39,370 nucleotides of DNA from Flavobacteriales bacterium UBA1820. Lineage in GTDB: Bacteria; Bacteroidota; Bacteroidia; Flavobacteriales; UBA1820. The first letter of the stretch is position 1. Every line of letters begins with the position of its first letter. The notes beneath the pieces were generated by a model that saw only the letters and a list, made by a program, of their open reading frames with translations, was not told where the DNA came from and searched no databases. Location: assembly GCA_002314265.1 (NCBI GenBank), contig DCEW01000038.1:1-39370 (forward strand), given 5' to 3'. Positions 25,681 through 34,050 of this stretch are shown piece by piece. Position numbers and translations under genes: made by a program.

Positions 25681-25714
25681 CAAAGTTATGCTTTTACACC
25701 CATATTCCCCCAAA
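25681..25714 (-). promoter_or_regulatory. Ca2+ ATPase promoter, TTTG-N22-TAACTTTG
   Basis: On the minus strand TTTG (25711-25714) precedes TAACTTTG (25681-25688) by 22 bases, slightly longer than the usual 19-21. The predicted start near 25676 gives a leader of about 40 bases. Confidence 0.7.
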
Positions 25715-25817
25715 AAGTACATTAAATTATCTTTACCTCCCGCCCTTGTGCTTTCGGTGCTTCCGTCCGCCGGTGGAGAGAAAACGAAAAATCTTTCCCG
25801 TTCCTCGGTTTTTTCCT

Positions 25818-25825
25818 TACATTTA
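25818..25825 (+). promoter_or_regulatory. Candidate promoter of the DUF4492-cydAB operon
   Basis: TACATTTA is one mismatch from the TAnnTTTG consensus and lies 57 bases before the DUF4492 start; a TTTC at 25794-25797 stands 20 bases upstream where the -33 box would be. It is the only candidate I see in 25636-25881 on this strand. Confidence 0.4.
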
Positions 25826-25881
25826 CCCCCGAAGAGCCTCGCCGGGGAAAAACTCCGCTGCGGTCTTCCGTCCGAAAAACC

Positions 25882-26100
25882 GTGCAAACCCTCAAGAACA
25901 TCTACGCCTTTTACCGGGACGGTTTCGCCCGGATGAGCCACCTGGGACGAATGCTCTGGGTACTCATCCTGGTCAAAGTGGCCATCCTGTTCCTTGTCCT
26001 GAAAGTTTTCTTTTTCCAGGACTACCTCGACCAGCGGTTCGACACCCCGGAGCAAAAGACACAGTACGTGCTGGAGGCTTTGAGCGGACGAAATGAATGA
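25882..26100 (+). CDS. DUF4492 small membrane protein of the cytochrome bd operon
   Basis: A 72-residue protein with one hydrophobic helix (about 24-45, LWVLILVKVAILFLVLKVFF) between a basic amphipathic N-terminus (LKNIYAFYRDGFARM) and an acidic/polar C-terminus. It matches DUF4492, a family commonly encoded immediately before cydA in Bacteroidetes and Campylobacterota. The start is a GTG (25882-25884), as no ATG precedes the conserved FYRDGF segment. The cydA gene begins 25 bases downstream, so a role as an accessory or assembly subunit of the bd oxidase, analogous to CydX, is a reasonable inference but not shown. Confidence 0.85.
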   Translation: MQTLKNIYAFYRDGFARMSHLGRMLWVLILVKVAILFLVLKVFFFQDYLDQRFDTPEQKTQYVLEALSGRNE

Positions 26101-26125
26101 CGATTCCTAACACCTTTTCACTACG

Positions 26126-27721
26126 ATGGAACACATAGACTTCTCCCTGGTCGACTGGTCGCGGGCACAGTTTGCCCTGACGGCCCTCTACCACTGGATT
26201 TTCGTTCCCCTGACCCTCGGCCTGTCGTGGATCATCGCCATCATGGCCACCGTGTACTACCGCACCAACGACCCCAAATGGAAGACCATCACCCGATTCT
26301 GGCTCAAGCTCTTCGGGATCAACTTCGCGGTGGGCGTGGCCACCGGCCTGATCCTCGAATTCGAATTCGGCACCAACTGGTCCACCTATTCGTGGTTCGT
26401 GGGCGATATTTTCGGAGCACCGCTGGCCGTGGAAGGCATCCTGGCCTTTTTCCTGGAAAGCACGTTCTTTGCCGTGCTGTTCTTCGGCTGGAACCGCGTC
26501 GGAAGGGGCCTTCACCTGACTTCGGCCTGGATGGTAGCCGTCGGGTCCAACCTCTCGGCACTGTGGATCCTGGTGGCCAACGCCTGGATGCAGGACCCCG
26601 TCGGGATGCAGTTCAATCCCGAAACCGCCCGAAACGAGATGATGGACTTCTGGGCCGTGCTGCTCTCTCCGACGGCCATCAACAAAATTTTCCATACGGT
26701 TCTCTCCGGTTTCGTCACGGCCGGCGTGTTCGTGGTAGGGGTCAGCTCGTACCTCTTGCTCAAAAAGAAAAACATACAATACGCCCTGCACAGCCTGCGC
26801 ATCGGTGCGATCTTCGGACTGGCCGGAATCCTGCTGAGCATGTACACGGGCGACGGCTCCGGACGGCGTATTTTCGAGATCCAACCGATGAAACTGGCCG
26901 CCGCCGAAGGCCTCATCTACGGACAGACCCACGCACCGCTCACCGTGGTGGGATACGTGGACACCGATGCAGAGAAAGGCTACCAAGGCACACAAGTGAA
27001 AGGCATCGACGTACCGGGCATGCTTTCCTTCCTGGCCGCCCACCGCACGGACGCCTTCGTGCCGGGGATAAATGACCTGATCGAAGGCAACCCCGAACAC
27101 GGCATCCTGTCCGCCTACGAAAAAATGGAACGGGGGCACATCGCCCAGCAAGCCCTGGCCGAACTCAAGGACATGGAAAAAGGCTCGCTGGAATACCACC
27201 TGGCGCTCGAAAAGTTCTCCGACCCGCAATGGCAAAAGGACTATTTCGACTATTTCGGCTACGGATATTTTTACCACAAGGACCCACAGGTAAGCCGAAA
27301 GAATGCCGAACTGCTGGTGCCCAACGTCCCGCTGGTCTTCTACTCCTTCCGGGTGATGGTCGGACTGGGCTGCCTCTTCGTGCTGCTGTTTGCCCTGGGG
27401 CTGTACCTGTCGGTCAAAAAACGCCTCGAAGGAAAACGGTGGTTCTTCTATGCCGCCATCGCGTGCATCCCGTTGGTGTACCTCTGCTCGATGGCCGGCT
27501 GGGTGGTGGCCGAAGTAGGCCGGCAACCCTGGATCATCGAACGCCTGATGCCTACCCTGGCCGCCGTATCGGATGTGGAAACCACCTCGGTACAGACTAC
27601 CTTCTGGATCTTCGCCGGCGTGTTCACCGTACTGCTGATCGCGGAAATAAAGATCATGATCGGCCAGATCAAAAAAGGCATGACGCCTGCTTCCCCGGAA
27701 CCGAACACTCCGCAAGCCTGA
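26126..27721 (+). CDS. cydA: Cytochrome bd ubiquinol/menaquinol oxidase subunit I
   Basis: A 531-residue inner-membrane subunit carrying all three haems of the high-affinity quinol oxidase that reduces O2 to water. Haem ligands align with those of E. coli: His23 in LYHWIFVPLTLGLS (b595), His190 in KIFHTVLSG and Met411 in SFRVMVGLG (b558). The quinol (Q) loop lies about 250-400, with the conserved Lys256/Glu261 in QPMKLAAAEG, and GRQPW is at 465-469. The Q-loop C-terminal part contains an acidic/aromatic insert including YFDYFGYGYFYHKD, a form seen in Bacteroidetes. In menaquinone-using nanaerobes this oxidase supports growth at nanomolar oxygen. Confidence 0.98.
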   Translation: MEHIDFSLVDWSRAQFALTALYHWIFVPLTLGLSWIIAIMATVYYRTNDPKWKTITRFWLKLFGINFAVGVATGLILEFEFGTNWSTYSWFVGDIFGAPLAVEGILAFFLESTFFAVLFFGWNRVGRGLHLTSAWMVAVGSNLSALWILVANAWMQDPVGMQFNPETARNEMMDFWAVLLSPTAINKIFHTVLSGFVTAGVFVVGVSSYLLLKKKNIQYALHSLRIGAIFGLAGILLSMYTGDGSGRRIFEIQPMKLAAAEGLIYGQTHAPLTVVGYVDTDAEKGYQGTQVKGIDVPGMLSFLAAHRTDAFVPGINDLIEGNPEHGILSAYEKMERGHIAQQALAELKDMEKGSLEYHLALEKFSDPQWQKDYFDYFGYGYFYHKDPQVSRKNAELLVPNVPLVFYSFRVMVGLGCLFVLLFALGLYLSVKKRLEGKRWFFYAAIACIPLVYLCSMAGWVVAEVGRQPWIIERLMPTLAAVSDVETTSVQTTFWIFAGVFTVLLIAEIKIMIGQIKKGMTPASPEPNTPQA

Positions 27722-27770
27722 CCCGACCCGGATCGGTGCAAACGGAAAAAAAACTAAAACACTTTCAGCC

Positions 27771-28934
27771 ATGTTTGAAACCTTCTCGACTTTCGCTCTG
27801 CAACAATACTGGTGGGTGATCATCTCCCTGTTGGCCGGACTGCTGGTCGCCCTGATGTTCGTCCAAGGGGGGCAAACCCTGATCTACCAGGCCGGGAAGA
27901 CCGACCTGGAACGCACGATGATCGTCAATGCCCTGGGGCACAAATGGGAACTGACCTTCACCACCCTGGTGGTATTCGGCGGAGCGTTCTTCGCCGCCTT
28001 TCCCCTGTTTTACGCCACCAGTTTCGGCGGGGCGTATTGGGTATGGATGGTCATCCTGCTGTTTTTCGTCCTCCAGGCCGTCTCGTACGAATTCCGTACC
28101 AAGGCCGGCAACCTGCTGGGACAACGCACCTACCAGAATTTTCTGCTGATCAACGGCATCGGCGCCCCGCTCTTTCTGGGAGTGGCGGTCGCTTCCTTTT
28201 TTACCGGGAGTTCCTTCGTGCTGCTGACCGACCCGGCCAGCGGCGTGCTCACTCCCCAGTGGACCGGAGGGTTCGGCGGCCTGGAACTGGCCTTCGACCT
28301 GAGCAGTTACACCGCCTACATCAACCTTTCGCTCGGCATAGCCCTGGTATTCCTCACCCGGGTACTGGGAGCGATGTACCTGAAAAACAGCATCGACTCC
28401 CCGGAGATTGCCGAACGTACCGCGAAAACCATCCGCCAGGAAGCCCCTTTCTTCCTGCTGTTCTTCGTCTTTTTCCTGCTGAACCTCCTGCTGCGCGAGG
28501 GATACGCCTACGACTCGCAGGGCCTGATCTATACCGAGAGCTTCAAATACCTGCACAACCTGTTGCAGATGCCCCTCGTCCTGGTCCTGTTGCTGCTGGG
28601 TACCGGGCTCACCGTGGCCGGCATCGTCCTGGGGGGCTACACCGACCATCGGAGAAGTTTCTACTACTCGGCCCCCGGCGTGGTGCTGGTAGTACTCGCC
28701 CTGCTGCTCACCGCCGGACTGAACGACACCGTGTACTACCCCTCCACCGGTGCCAACATCCAGAACGGACTGACCATCCGCAACAGTTCCTCCGGCCGCT
28801 ACACCCTCACGGTAATGAGCTACGTCTCGTTGTTCATCCCGTTCGTAGTGGCGTACATCGCCTACGTATGGTATTCGATGGGCCGGCGCAAGATCGACAA
28901 ACAGGAGATAAAAGACGACCCGGATATCTATTGA
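27771..28934 (+). CDS. cydB: Cytochrome bd oxidase subunit II
   Basis: A 387-residue polytopic membrane protein (eight or nine helices) that pairs with CydA to stabilise the haem-bearing subunit. Family features include LVALMFVQGGQTLIYQAGKT near the N-terminus, NALGHKWELTFTTLVVFGGA, AVSYEFRTKAGNLLG and the C-terminal MSYVSLFIPFVVAYIAYVWY. It begins 49 bases after cydA in the same operon. The length is close to that of E. coli CydB (379). Confidence 0.95.
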   Translation: MFETFSTFALQQYWWVIISLLAGLLVALMFVQGGQTLIYQAGKTDLERTMIVNALGHKWELTFTTLVVFGGAFFAAFPLFYATSFGGAYWVWMVILLFFVLQAVSYEFRTKAGNLLGQRTYQNFLLINGIGAPLFLGVAVASFFTGSSFVLLTDPASGVLTPQWTGGFGGLELAFDLSSYTAYINLSLGIALVFLTRVLGAMYLKNSIDSPEIAERTAKTIRQEAPFFLLFFVFFLLNLLLREGYAYDSQGLIYTESFKYLHNLLQMPLVLVLLLLGTGLTVAGIVLGGYTDHRRSFYYSAPGVVLVVLALLLTAGLNDTVYYPSTGANIQNGLTIRNSSSGRYTLTVMSYVSLFIPFVVAYIAYVWYSMGRRKIDKQEIKDDPDIY

Positions 28935-29012
28935 TCTTCCTGCCCTCCGAGGGACCGCTCCATGCGGGGAAAAAAACAGCCGTTTTGGCTCCGGGAGAAG
29001 CAGCAAACAAAA

Positions 29013-29050
29013 GGGTTGCGCACAGGGATCTCCTCCCTTGTGCGCAACCC
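29013..29050. terminator. Hairpin terminator between cydB and the convergent tape-measure-like gene
   Basis: A 16-17-bp stem (29013-29028 with 29034-29050, one bulged base) with a 5-base loop. On the minus strand TTTTGTTTG follows, so it best terminates the minus-strand gene; on the plus strand no T-run follows. Confidence 0.75.
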
Positions 29051-29097
29051 GACCTAAACAACCAAACAATCACCAGAAAAAAAAAGTTCGTTCTTCC

Positions 29098-30594
29098 TCA
29101 CGCCAGCCCGGCCGCCCGGAGCGAACCGTTGGAGAGCAGCGTTCCCAACCTCCGGTCGATACTCTCCAGATAGCGGTTGTAGCGCGTATTGGATTCGATG
29201 GCCACCAGAGCGGACAGGCTGTCGGAAAGGGTTTCCATCGATTTTATCTGATTGGTGCGGATGGCGTTCATCTGCCCGGCCACCAGCGAAGCGGTCTGTT
29301 CGCTCACCCCTTTTATCGCGGCGGAAAGCGTTTGCGAACTCGAATTGTCCACCTCCAGCCCCAGTTTTTCGAGGATGGAGCTCAACTCGGGCGAAAGTTC
29401 CTTGATCTTCTCGGCCGTCTGTTCGATCTGCGCTTCGAGTTCCGGAGTAACCACCTCGTCCAGGTCGATCTCTCCGGCGAGGAAGTCCATCACCTTTTCC
29501 CGGAATTTGTTGAATATCGGGTCGATCTGCGCCAGGATCACCGAATCGGAAAAACCGTTGATGATCGCCTGCCGCATCACGTCCTCGAAATTCTTGGCAA
29601 AATCCCACGTAGCTTCCTCACCCTTGCGGAACGCCTCGACCCAACTGTCGGCCAACGATTGGGCTGAAGAACCGATCAACTCCTCGGCTAGGCTTTTCTG
29701 CTGCTCCACCCAGTCTTTTTCCTGCTGGGCCAAGGCAAGCAAACGCTCGTAAAACGACTGGTACTCACCGTACGACTCGTCGCTCGAGGGCATCAGTGGC
29801 GAACTGCCTACCGTCTCGAGCCAGTCCAGGTCGTCCTGATGATTTTTCAACTCCAACAAAGCGTTGTAGTAATTCGATGCCCCCCGCTTGTAGCGCGCAC
29901 TATACTGTCCGTTCATCTCGGCGTACAACTCCTGCATCCGATCGTCGATCTCGGAGAGGACCTCCTGCCGGTTGCCCGAAGCCTGCTGAAGGCCGGACTC
30001 GATCTGCTTGTACTTCTCGCGGGTGATCGCCTGCTCGTCGGCCAGGCGGCGGGAAGTAGCCAAAGACAATTCCACCTCCGCGTTCAACTGAGCATTGAGC
30101 GCCTGCTGCATCTCCCGCTGGTATTTCTTTTCCTCCTCCCTCCGCCGCCGGAAAATACCCACGATCCCGGATATCAGCGAAGCTCCGGCACCCAAGCCGC
30201 CCAAAACCGCCCCGAAGATGCTCCCGCCGCTACCCGATCCACCACTCATGCCCCCCGAAACGCCCGATGCCGACCCCGCCACGTCCCCGGCGGCGGAAGC
30301 CGCTGCTGCGCCGGAAGAAGTCGTCTTGATCTCCTTGGCCTGGCGGATGGCCTCGGCGAGTTTTGAAATGTTTTGCACCAACATCTGCCCGCTGGAGGAC
30401 ACCTGAACGATCAAATCCCCCGCCTGGCGGAGCGAACCGTTGAACCCGGACAAGCCTCGGCCCAACTCGCCCAGCCCCATGAGACTTTCCAAAATCTGAT
30501 TGCGCAGATCGGCCGTCGTCCGCTGGATCTCCACACTCGATACGATGTTTGATCCTGCCGTGCTGCTACTGCTTCCCTTTTTACTGCTTGCCAT
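29098..30594 (-). CDS. Orphan protein with phage tape-measure-like C-terminal region
   Basis: A 498-residue protein without signal peptide. Residues 1-25 are Ser-rich; 26-90 amphipathic helix; 94-125 a Gly/Ser/Ala low-complexity stretch; 126-148 a Gly-rich hydrophobic segment (IFGAVLGGLGAGASLISGIV) followed by RRRREEEKK; 150-300 a long charged coiled coil. Residues 301-498 closely resemble, from memory, the C-terminal end of tail tape-measure proteins of Bacteroidetes phages: DFAKNFEDVMRQAIINGF, then AAIKGVSEQTASLVAGQMNA, then SNTRYNRYLESID and a terminal SLRAAGLA. No other phage gene is nearby: cydB lies on one side and a BamA-like gene on the other. It has its own consensus promoter and terminator and no frameshift, so it appears maintained rather than decaying. 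The function is unknown. Confidence 0.7.
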   Translation of the reverse strand: MASSKKGSSSSTAGSNIVSSVEIQRTTADLRNQILESLMGLGELGRGLSGFNGSLRQAGDLIVQVSSSGQMLVQNISKLAEAIRQAKEIKTTSSGAAAASAAGDVAGSASGVSGGMSGGSGSGGSIFGAVLGGLGAGASLISGIVGIFRRRREEEKKYQREMQQALNAQLNAEVELSLATSRRLADEQAITREKYKQIESGLQQASGNRQEVLSEIDDRMQELYAEMNGQYSARYKRGASNYYNALLELKNHQDDLDWLETVGSSPLMPSSDESYGEYQSFYERLLALAQQEKDWVEQQKSLAEELIGSSAQSLADSWVEAFRKGEEATWDFAKNFEDVMRQAIINGFSDSVILAQIDPIFNKFREKVMDFLAGEIDLDEVVTPELEAQIEQTAEKIKELSPELSSILEKLGLEVDNSSSQTLSAAIKGVSEQTASLVAGQMNAIRTNQIKSMETLSDSLSALVAIESNTRYNRYLESIDRRLGTLLSNGSLRAAGLA

Positions 30595-30691
30595 TTTCTC
30601 TTTCGTTTACATCCTTCTTAACCACACTGACTTTCAAGCAATCCCACAACACATCCGGTTCTTCCTCCGCGGCCAATAGCTCCGAAGTCAA
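30581..30691 (-). CDS. Possible small ORF overlapping the start of the tape-measure-like gene
   Basis: An open frame from a TTG at 30691 to a TAA at 30583..30581 encodes about 36 residues, including TSELLAAEEEPDVLWDCLKV and a lysine-rich tail, and overlaps the next ATG by 14 bases. It lies just downstream of the promoter at 30720-30751. Its acidic-then-basic composition looks protein-like, and the overlap would permit translational coupling, but there is no ATG and no recognised homologue. Confidence 0.3.
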   Translation of the reverse strand: MTSELLAAEEEPDVLWDCLKVSVVKKDVNERENGKQ

Positions 30692-30719
30692 AAACCCGGG
30701 GATCTCCCGCTTGTTTTAA

Positions 30720-30751
30720 CAAATATAATCAAAAAAGAAATAAAACACAAA
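30720..30751 (-). promoter_or_regulatory. Promoter of the tape-measure-like gene, TTTG-N20-TATATTTG
   Basis: On the minus strand TTTG (30748-30751) and TATATTTG (30720-30727) match the Bacteroidetes consensus exactly with 20-base spacing. The predicted start near 30713 leaves a leader of about 120 bases that contains the small ORF. Confidence 0.8.
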
Positions 30752-30813
30752 TTCCCCGCCGCATTTCCCGCCTCCTTCCCCGCGGATTAACGTTCGATCC
30801 CGCCCCTTTTGCC

Positions 30814-30821
30814 TAATTTAG
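30814..30821 (+). promoter_or_regulatory. Weak candidate promoter of the BamA-like gene
   Basis: TAATTTAG differs from TAnnTTTG at one position and stands 31 bases before the chosen ATG at 30852. No good -33 box is seen. Confidence 0.3.
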
Positions 30822-30851
30822 TCGCACGAATTGCCGCTGGCTCTCCGCCCG

Positions 30852-32138
30852 ATGGGTAACACATACCGCATATTGTTCCTCCTGCCGTTTCTTTGGTTCG
30901 CAGCGCATCCCGCCGCGGGGCAATCGGCCATGCGCACCCCGGACGATACCAGCACCCTTGCCCCCATCGAACGGGCCAGCTCGCCGGACTTCCCCCCGCT
31001 GGACTTCGAAGTGGAGGGCCAGGATTTGTCCCTCGCTCCGACCGAGGCAGTGGATACGGCCTCCCCGAGCGGTTTTTCCTCGTTCGTCCAGACGGTGAGC
31101 AGCCTCTTTCAGGTTGATACGACCAAACGGCGGCGGTTTTCCCTGCTGGCGCTCCCCGAATTTTCCTACGGCGACGAAGACGGTCTGGGACTGGGATTCA
31201 CCGCCCGCCTATACATCAACGACTTCCGTCCCCACCCGCAGGGCAAGGCCCGGCGGCAGTCGTACGTGGATCTCTCCTCGCATTTTACCTTCAAAGGCAA
31301 TCTGTCGCTCTCGCTCCGTCCGACGGTGTACCTACTCGACGAACGCCTGCTGCTGCGGGGGTACTTTGGGCTGGGACACTACCCTTCGACCTTTCAGGCC
31401 ATCGGCCCGGACAGTCCGGAAGACCAAAAGGAAGACTACGACGAACGTTCCACCCGCCTTCGCTGGGCGGCGTACTGGCGGTGGTTTGAAAATGTGTACA
31501 TCGGACTGGGGTATTATTACTACGATTACCAGGTAAAAGACAAACTCGAAGGCGGAATGCTGGATCAGGGAACGATCGCCGGCAGCAACGGAGCCCGGGT
31601 TTCGGGCCTTTCGCTGCACTACCTCTACGACAGCCGCGACGATCCGTTCGTTCCCCTGAAAGGCTTTTACGCCCAACTGGACGGATACTTCAATGCACGT
31701 CTGCTGGGCAGCACGCAGGACTACACCAAATACCTGATAGACCTGCGCGGCTACCTCCCGGTGGGGGAAAACCAGCTGATCGCCCTGAACTTCTACGCCC
31801 AGATCGCCACCGGAGAAGTCCCTTTTCAGGACATGGCCACCCTGTCCAACGGCATCCATTCACGAGGATACGCCAGCGGGCGGTACATCGACAAAAACCT
31901 CATGTCCCTCCAGGCGGAATACCGGTATTATTTCGGACGGTTCGGTATTTCAGCATTCGCAGGGACGGCCAATGTAGGGGATACGCCGCTAAAAGCACTG
32001 AAAATGGACAAATTCACCTTCGGTGGCGGGCTTCGTGTGAAACCGTTCCGGGGACAACGGATGTACTTCCGGGGCGATGTGGGATTCAATACGCACGGAG
32101 ACGTCCAGTTCTATCTGGGTATCGACGAACTGTTCTGA
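30852..32138 (+). CDS. BamA/TamA-family (Omp85-like) outer-membrane protein
   Basis: A 428-residue protein with a signal peptide (MGNTYRILFLLPFLWFAAHP, cleaved near AAGQ) and a C-terminal surface-antigen-type barrel. Strands with alternating pattern and glycine/aromatic ends run from FSLLALPEFSYGDEDGLGLG through YDSRDDPFVPLKGFYAQLDG to the last strand VQFYLGIDELF. The segment SRDDPFVPLKG is the conserved early barrel motif of the family. No POTRA domains are visible; the first 100 residues are an unstructured linker, so this is the short BamA-related group common in Bacteroidetes rather than BamA itself. The ATG at 30852 is chosen for the signal peptide over a TTG at 30831. Its role in the envelope is unknown. 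Confidence 0.82.
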   Translation: MGNTYRILFLLPFLWFAAHPAAGQSAMRTPDDTSTLAPIERASSPDFPPLDFEVEGQDLSLAPTEAVDTASPSGFSSFVQTVSSLFQVDTTKRRRFSLLALPEFSYGDEDGLGLGFTARLYINDFRPHPQGKARRQSYVDLSSHFTFKGNLSLSLRPTVYLLDERLLLRGYFGLGHYPSTFQAIGPDSPEDQKEDYDERSTRLRWAAYWRWFENVYIGLGYYYYDYQVKDKLEGGMLDQGTIAGSNGARVSGLSLHYLYDSRDDPFVPLKGFYAQLDGYFNARLLGSTQDYTKYLIDLRGYLPVGENQLIALNFYAQIATGEVPFQDMATLSNGIHSRGYASGRYIDKNLMSLQAEYRYYFGRFGISAFAGTANVGDTPLKALKMDKFTFGGGLRVKPFRGQRMYFRGDVGFNTHGDVQFYLGIDELF

Positions 32139-32208
32139 CCCTCGGGAGCAGTTTTCAGCCATGCCTGGACAAAAGCCGTCCCCCTCTCCAATAAAAGACA
32201 GGAAAAAA

Positions 32209-32699
32209 ATGAACAACACCCCTCCCCTTCCGATCGTCTTCCGGGAACTCCGCCCCGACGAACGCCCCCTGCTGCGGGAATTCCTCCTGCGGGCCATTTA
32301 CCTGCCCGAGGGGACACCACCCCCTCCGCCCGAGATCGTGGAAAGCCCCGAACTGAAGCTCTATTTCAAGGATTTCGGCCTCCACCCCGCAGACCACGCC
32401 CGGGTGGCAGTCGTAGGGGAAGAAGTCATTGGCCTCGTCTGGTGCCGACGAATGCACGATTTCGGGTATGTGGACGAACAAACGCCTTCGCTGGCCCTCT
32501 CCCTGCGGGAAGAAATCGGGGAAAAGGCATCGGTACCCAACTGCTGGAAAACATGCTTCAACTGCTGCGCGGGAAAGGCTATGCGCAGGTCTCCCTTTCG
32601 GTGCAAAAAGCCAACCCGGCCTTTCGCCTCTACAAGCGCCTGGGATTCGAAAAACTCCGGGAAACCGACGAGGAATACATTCTGGTACGCAAGCTATGA
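32209..32699 (+). pseudogene. Frameshifted GNAT-family N-acetyltransferase
   Basis: The frame from the ATG at 32209 reads MNNTPPLPIVFRELRPDERP and VAVVGEEVIGLVWCRRM, the N-terminal half of a GNAT fold. The C-terminal half lies in the -1 frame: RGKGIGTQLLENML (the acetyl-CoA-binding motif A, R-x-x-G-x-G) through AFRLYKRLGFEKL to a stop at 32697-32699. The switch falls in the CGGGGAAAAGG run near 32517-32527 and equals the loss of one base; restoring one base gives Arg at the first motif A position. It is either a real lesion or a homopolymer sequencing error. It follows the BamA-like gene by 70 bases on the same strand. Substrate unknown. Confidence 0.82.
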
Positions 32700-32836
32700 C
32701 CGCACCCCCGGGATGCGCCTACACCCGTCCCCTCCTTCAAAACCTTTTTTGAAAGCGCACCGATCTGCTTGACCTCGCTCAAAAATACGTGAAAAAGTCT
32801 GCGTCTATATGAAAAAATCTTCGAAAAAAGTTCTCC

Positions 32837-33934
32837 TTATGCCTTATTCTCCCCCTCAAACATATCCTTGACCACCAAATAACCGCACGAAGCCAGCGCA
32901 CCGAGGAACATGAAACCGATGAGGATTTTCGCTTTGCTCGGTTTGGACTTCTTCAAAGGCCGCGTAGCCGGTTCGATCACCGTCAGACAGGGGGTCTGCT
33001 CCTGCAGCTTCAGTTTTGCCATTTCCAATTGCTGAGAAGTAGCCGCATACATGTTGTATGCCAACTCCATCTCATTGCTCAAACGATATTGCTCGGTCTT
33101 GACCGACTGACGAACCAGATCCTTGTTCTGATCCACAAAAGCGGCATAGCGGTTTTGCGCCTCGTAGTACTGTTTTTTCGACTCGTCGAAGGCCTTCTGG
33201 CAATATTCCATATCCTGGCGAGCCTTGTCGGTGCGGTACCGGACGATGTATTCCTGAAATTTGGAGACCATCGAATCGGCCACCACAGCGGCCACACCGG
33301 GATCCTGCATGGTCACCGAAGCAGTGATGATACCCGTCTTTTCATCCAACGAAATACCCATGCGCTCCCGCATCATTTTTACATAATCGTACTGTTCTTT
33401 CGTGAGATTCGACACATCGAATGTTTCGGTGCCCTCCTGCTGATTGTCGGAAAAAAGCGACACGAACCATCCCAGCGCACGGAACGGGAAAGCGATGACG
33501 TGATTCCACCAGGCCATTTTTTGATGTTCCGAGAGATAATCGTAGAGCGTATAAGGCTCCTTGGCCTTTCGGGGCTGTACCGGCACGGTGCGCATGTCGG
33601 CCAGAAAAGGAAGCGAAGAAGCCACCTGCGGATACATGAGCACTCCGATACCGTATCCGCTACCCGGCCCTCCCAGGTTGATCCCCGCCAGGGAGGCCAG
33701 CTGACTCACGCCCGAGGTCGATGTTTTTCCTTCGGTGGTTTCAGCGACCATCTTGACCGATACGGTGTATTCGGACGGAATACTGAACCCGACGATCAAG
33801 CCCACCACCGCCGCGATGCCAATCCATTTGAAGACAAAACGGCGGCGCGTCCACAGTTTCTTTGCGATTTCCAGCAGATCGATTTCCCCAGCAAGAGGAT
33901 GGTTGTCCGTATTTTCACGCATGCCTGCACTCAT
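32837..33934 (-). CDS. Wzz/chain-length-determinant-family inner-membrane protein
   Basis: A 365-residue polysaccharide co-polymerase-like protein. An N-terminal Wzz domain (about 17-60, EIDLLEIAKKLWTRRRFVFK) holds the first transmembrane helix, a large periplasmic part with a coiled coil follows (about 225-320, including YCQKAFDESKKQYYEAQNRY), and the second helix lies near 341-360. The PATRPLKKSKPSKAK segment before it is typical of the family. There is no C-terminal tyrosine kinase domain. It would control chain length of a surface polysaccharide or act in its export, together with the SLBB protein encoded 116 bases upstream on the same transcript. Confidence 0.9.
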   Translation of the reverse strand: MSAGMRENTDNHPLAGEIDLLEIAKKLWTRRRFVFKWIGIAAVVGLIVGFSIPSEYTVSVKMVAETTEGKTSTSGVSQLASLAGINLGGPGSGYGIGVLMYPQVASSLPFLADMRTVPVQPRKAKEPYTLYDYLSEHQKMAWWNHVIAFPFRALGWFVSLFSDNQQEGTETFDVSNLTKEQYDYVKMMRERMGISLDEKTGIITASVTMQDPGVAAVVADSMVSKFQEYIVRYRTDKARQDMEYCQKAFDESKKQYYEAQNRYAAFVDQNKDLVRQSVKTEQYRLSNEMELAYNMYAATSQQLEMAKLKLQEQTPCLTVIEPATRPLKKSKPSKAKILIGFMFLGALASCGYLVVKDMFEGENKA

Positions 33935-34050
33935 GTCTGTTTCGTTTTTGTCGAGCGGCCTTATTTCAATGAAAATCCGCTTTTTTCATGCTTTTCAAAT
34001 CCATTTCTTCTCCCTCAGCCCTCATAAAGGAAGAGTGAAAGGAAAAACTC

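Noticed and set aside
29098..30594. Part of a resident prophage
   Set aside because: No capsid, terminase, portal, integrase, lysis or tail genes lie on either side, and both neighbours are core chromosomal genes.
32509..32530. Programmed -1 frameshift in the GNAT gene
   Set aside because: The direction fits, but no slippery heptamer is in the correct zero frame, no downstream pseudoknot is evident, and slippage would not restore the motif A arginine; a missing base is simpler.
32736..32753. Terminator between the GNAT gene and the Wzz gene
   Set aside because: CTTCAAAA and TTTTTTGAAAG can pair, but the stem is short and AT-only, too weak to support.
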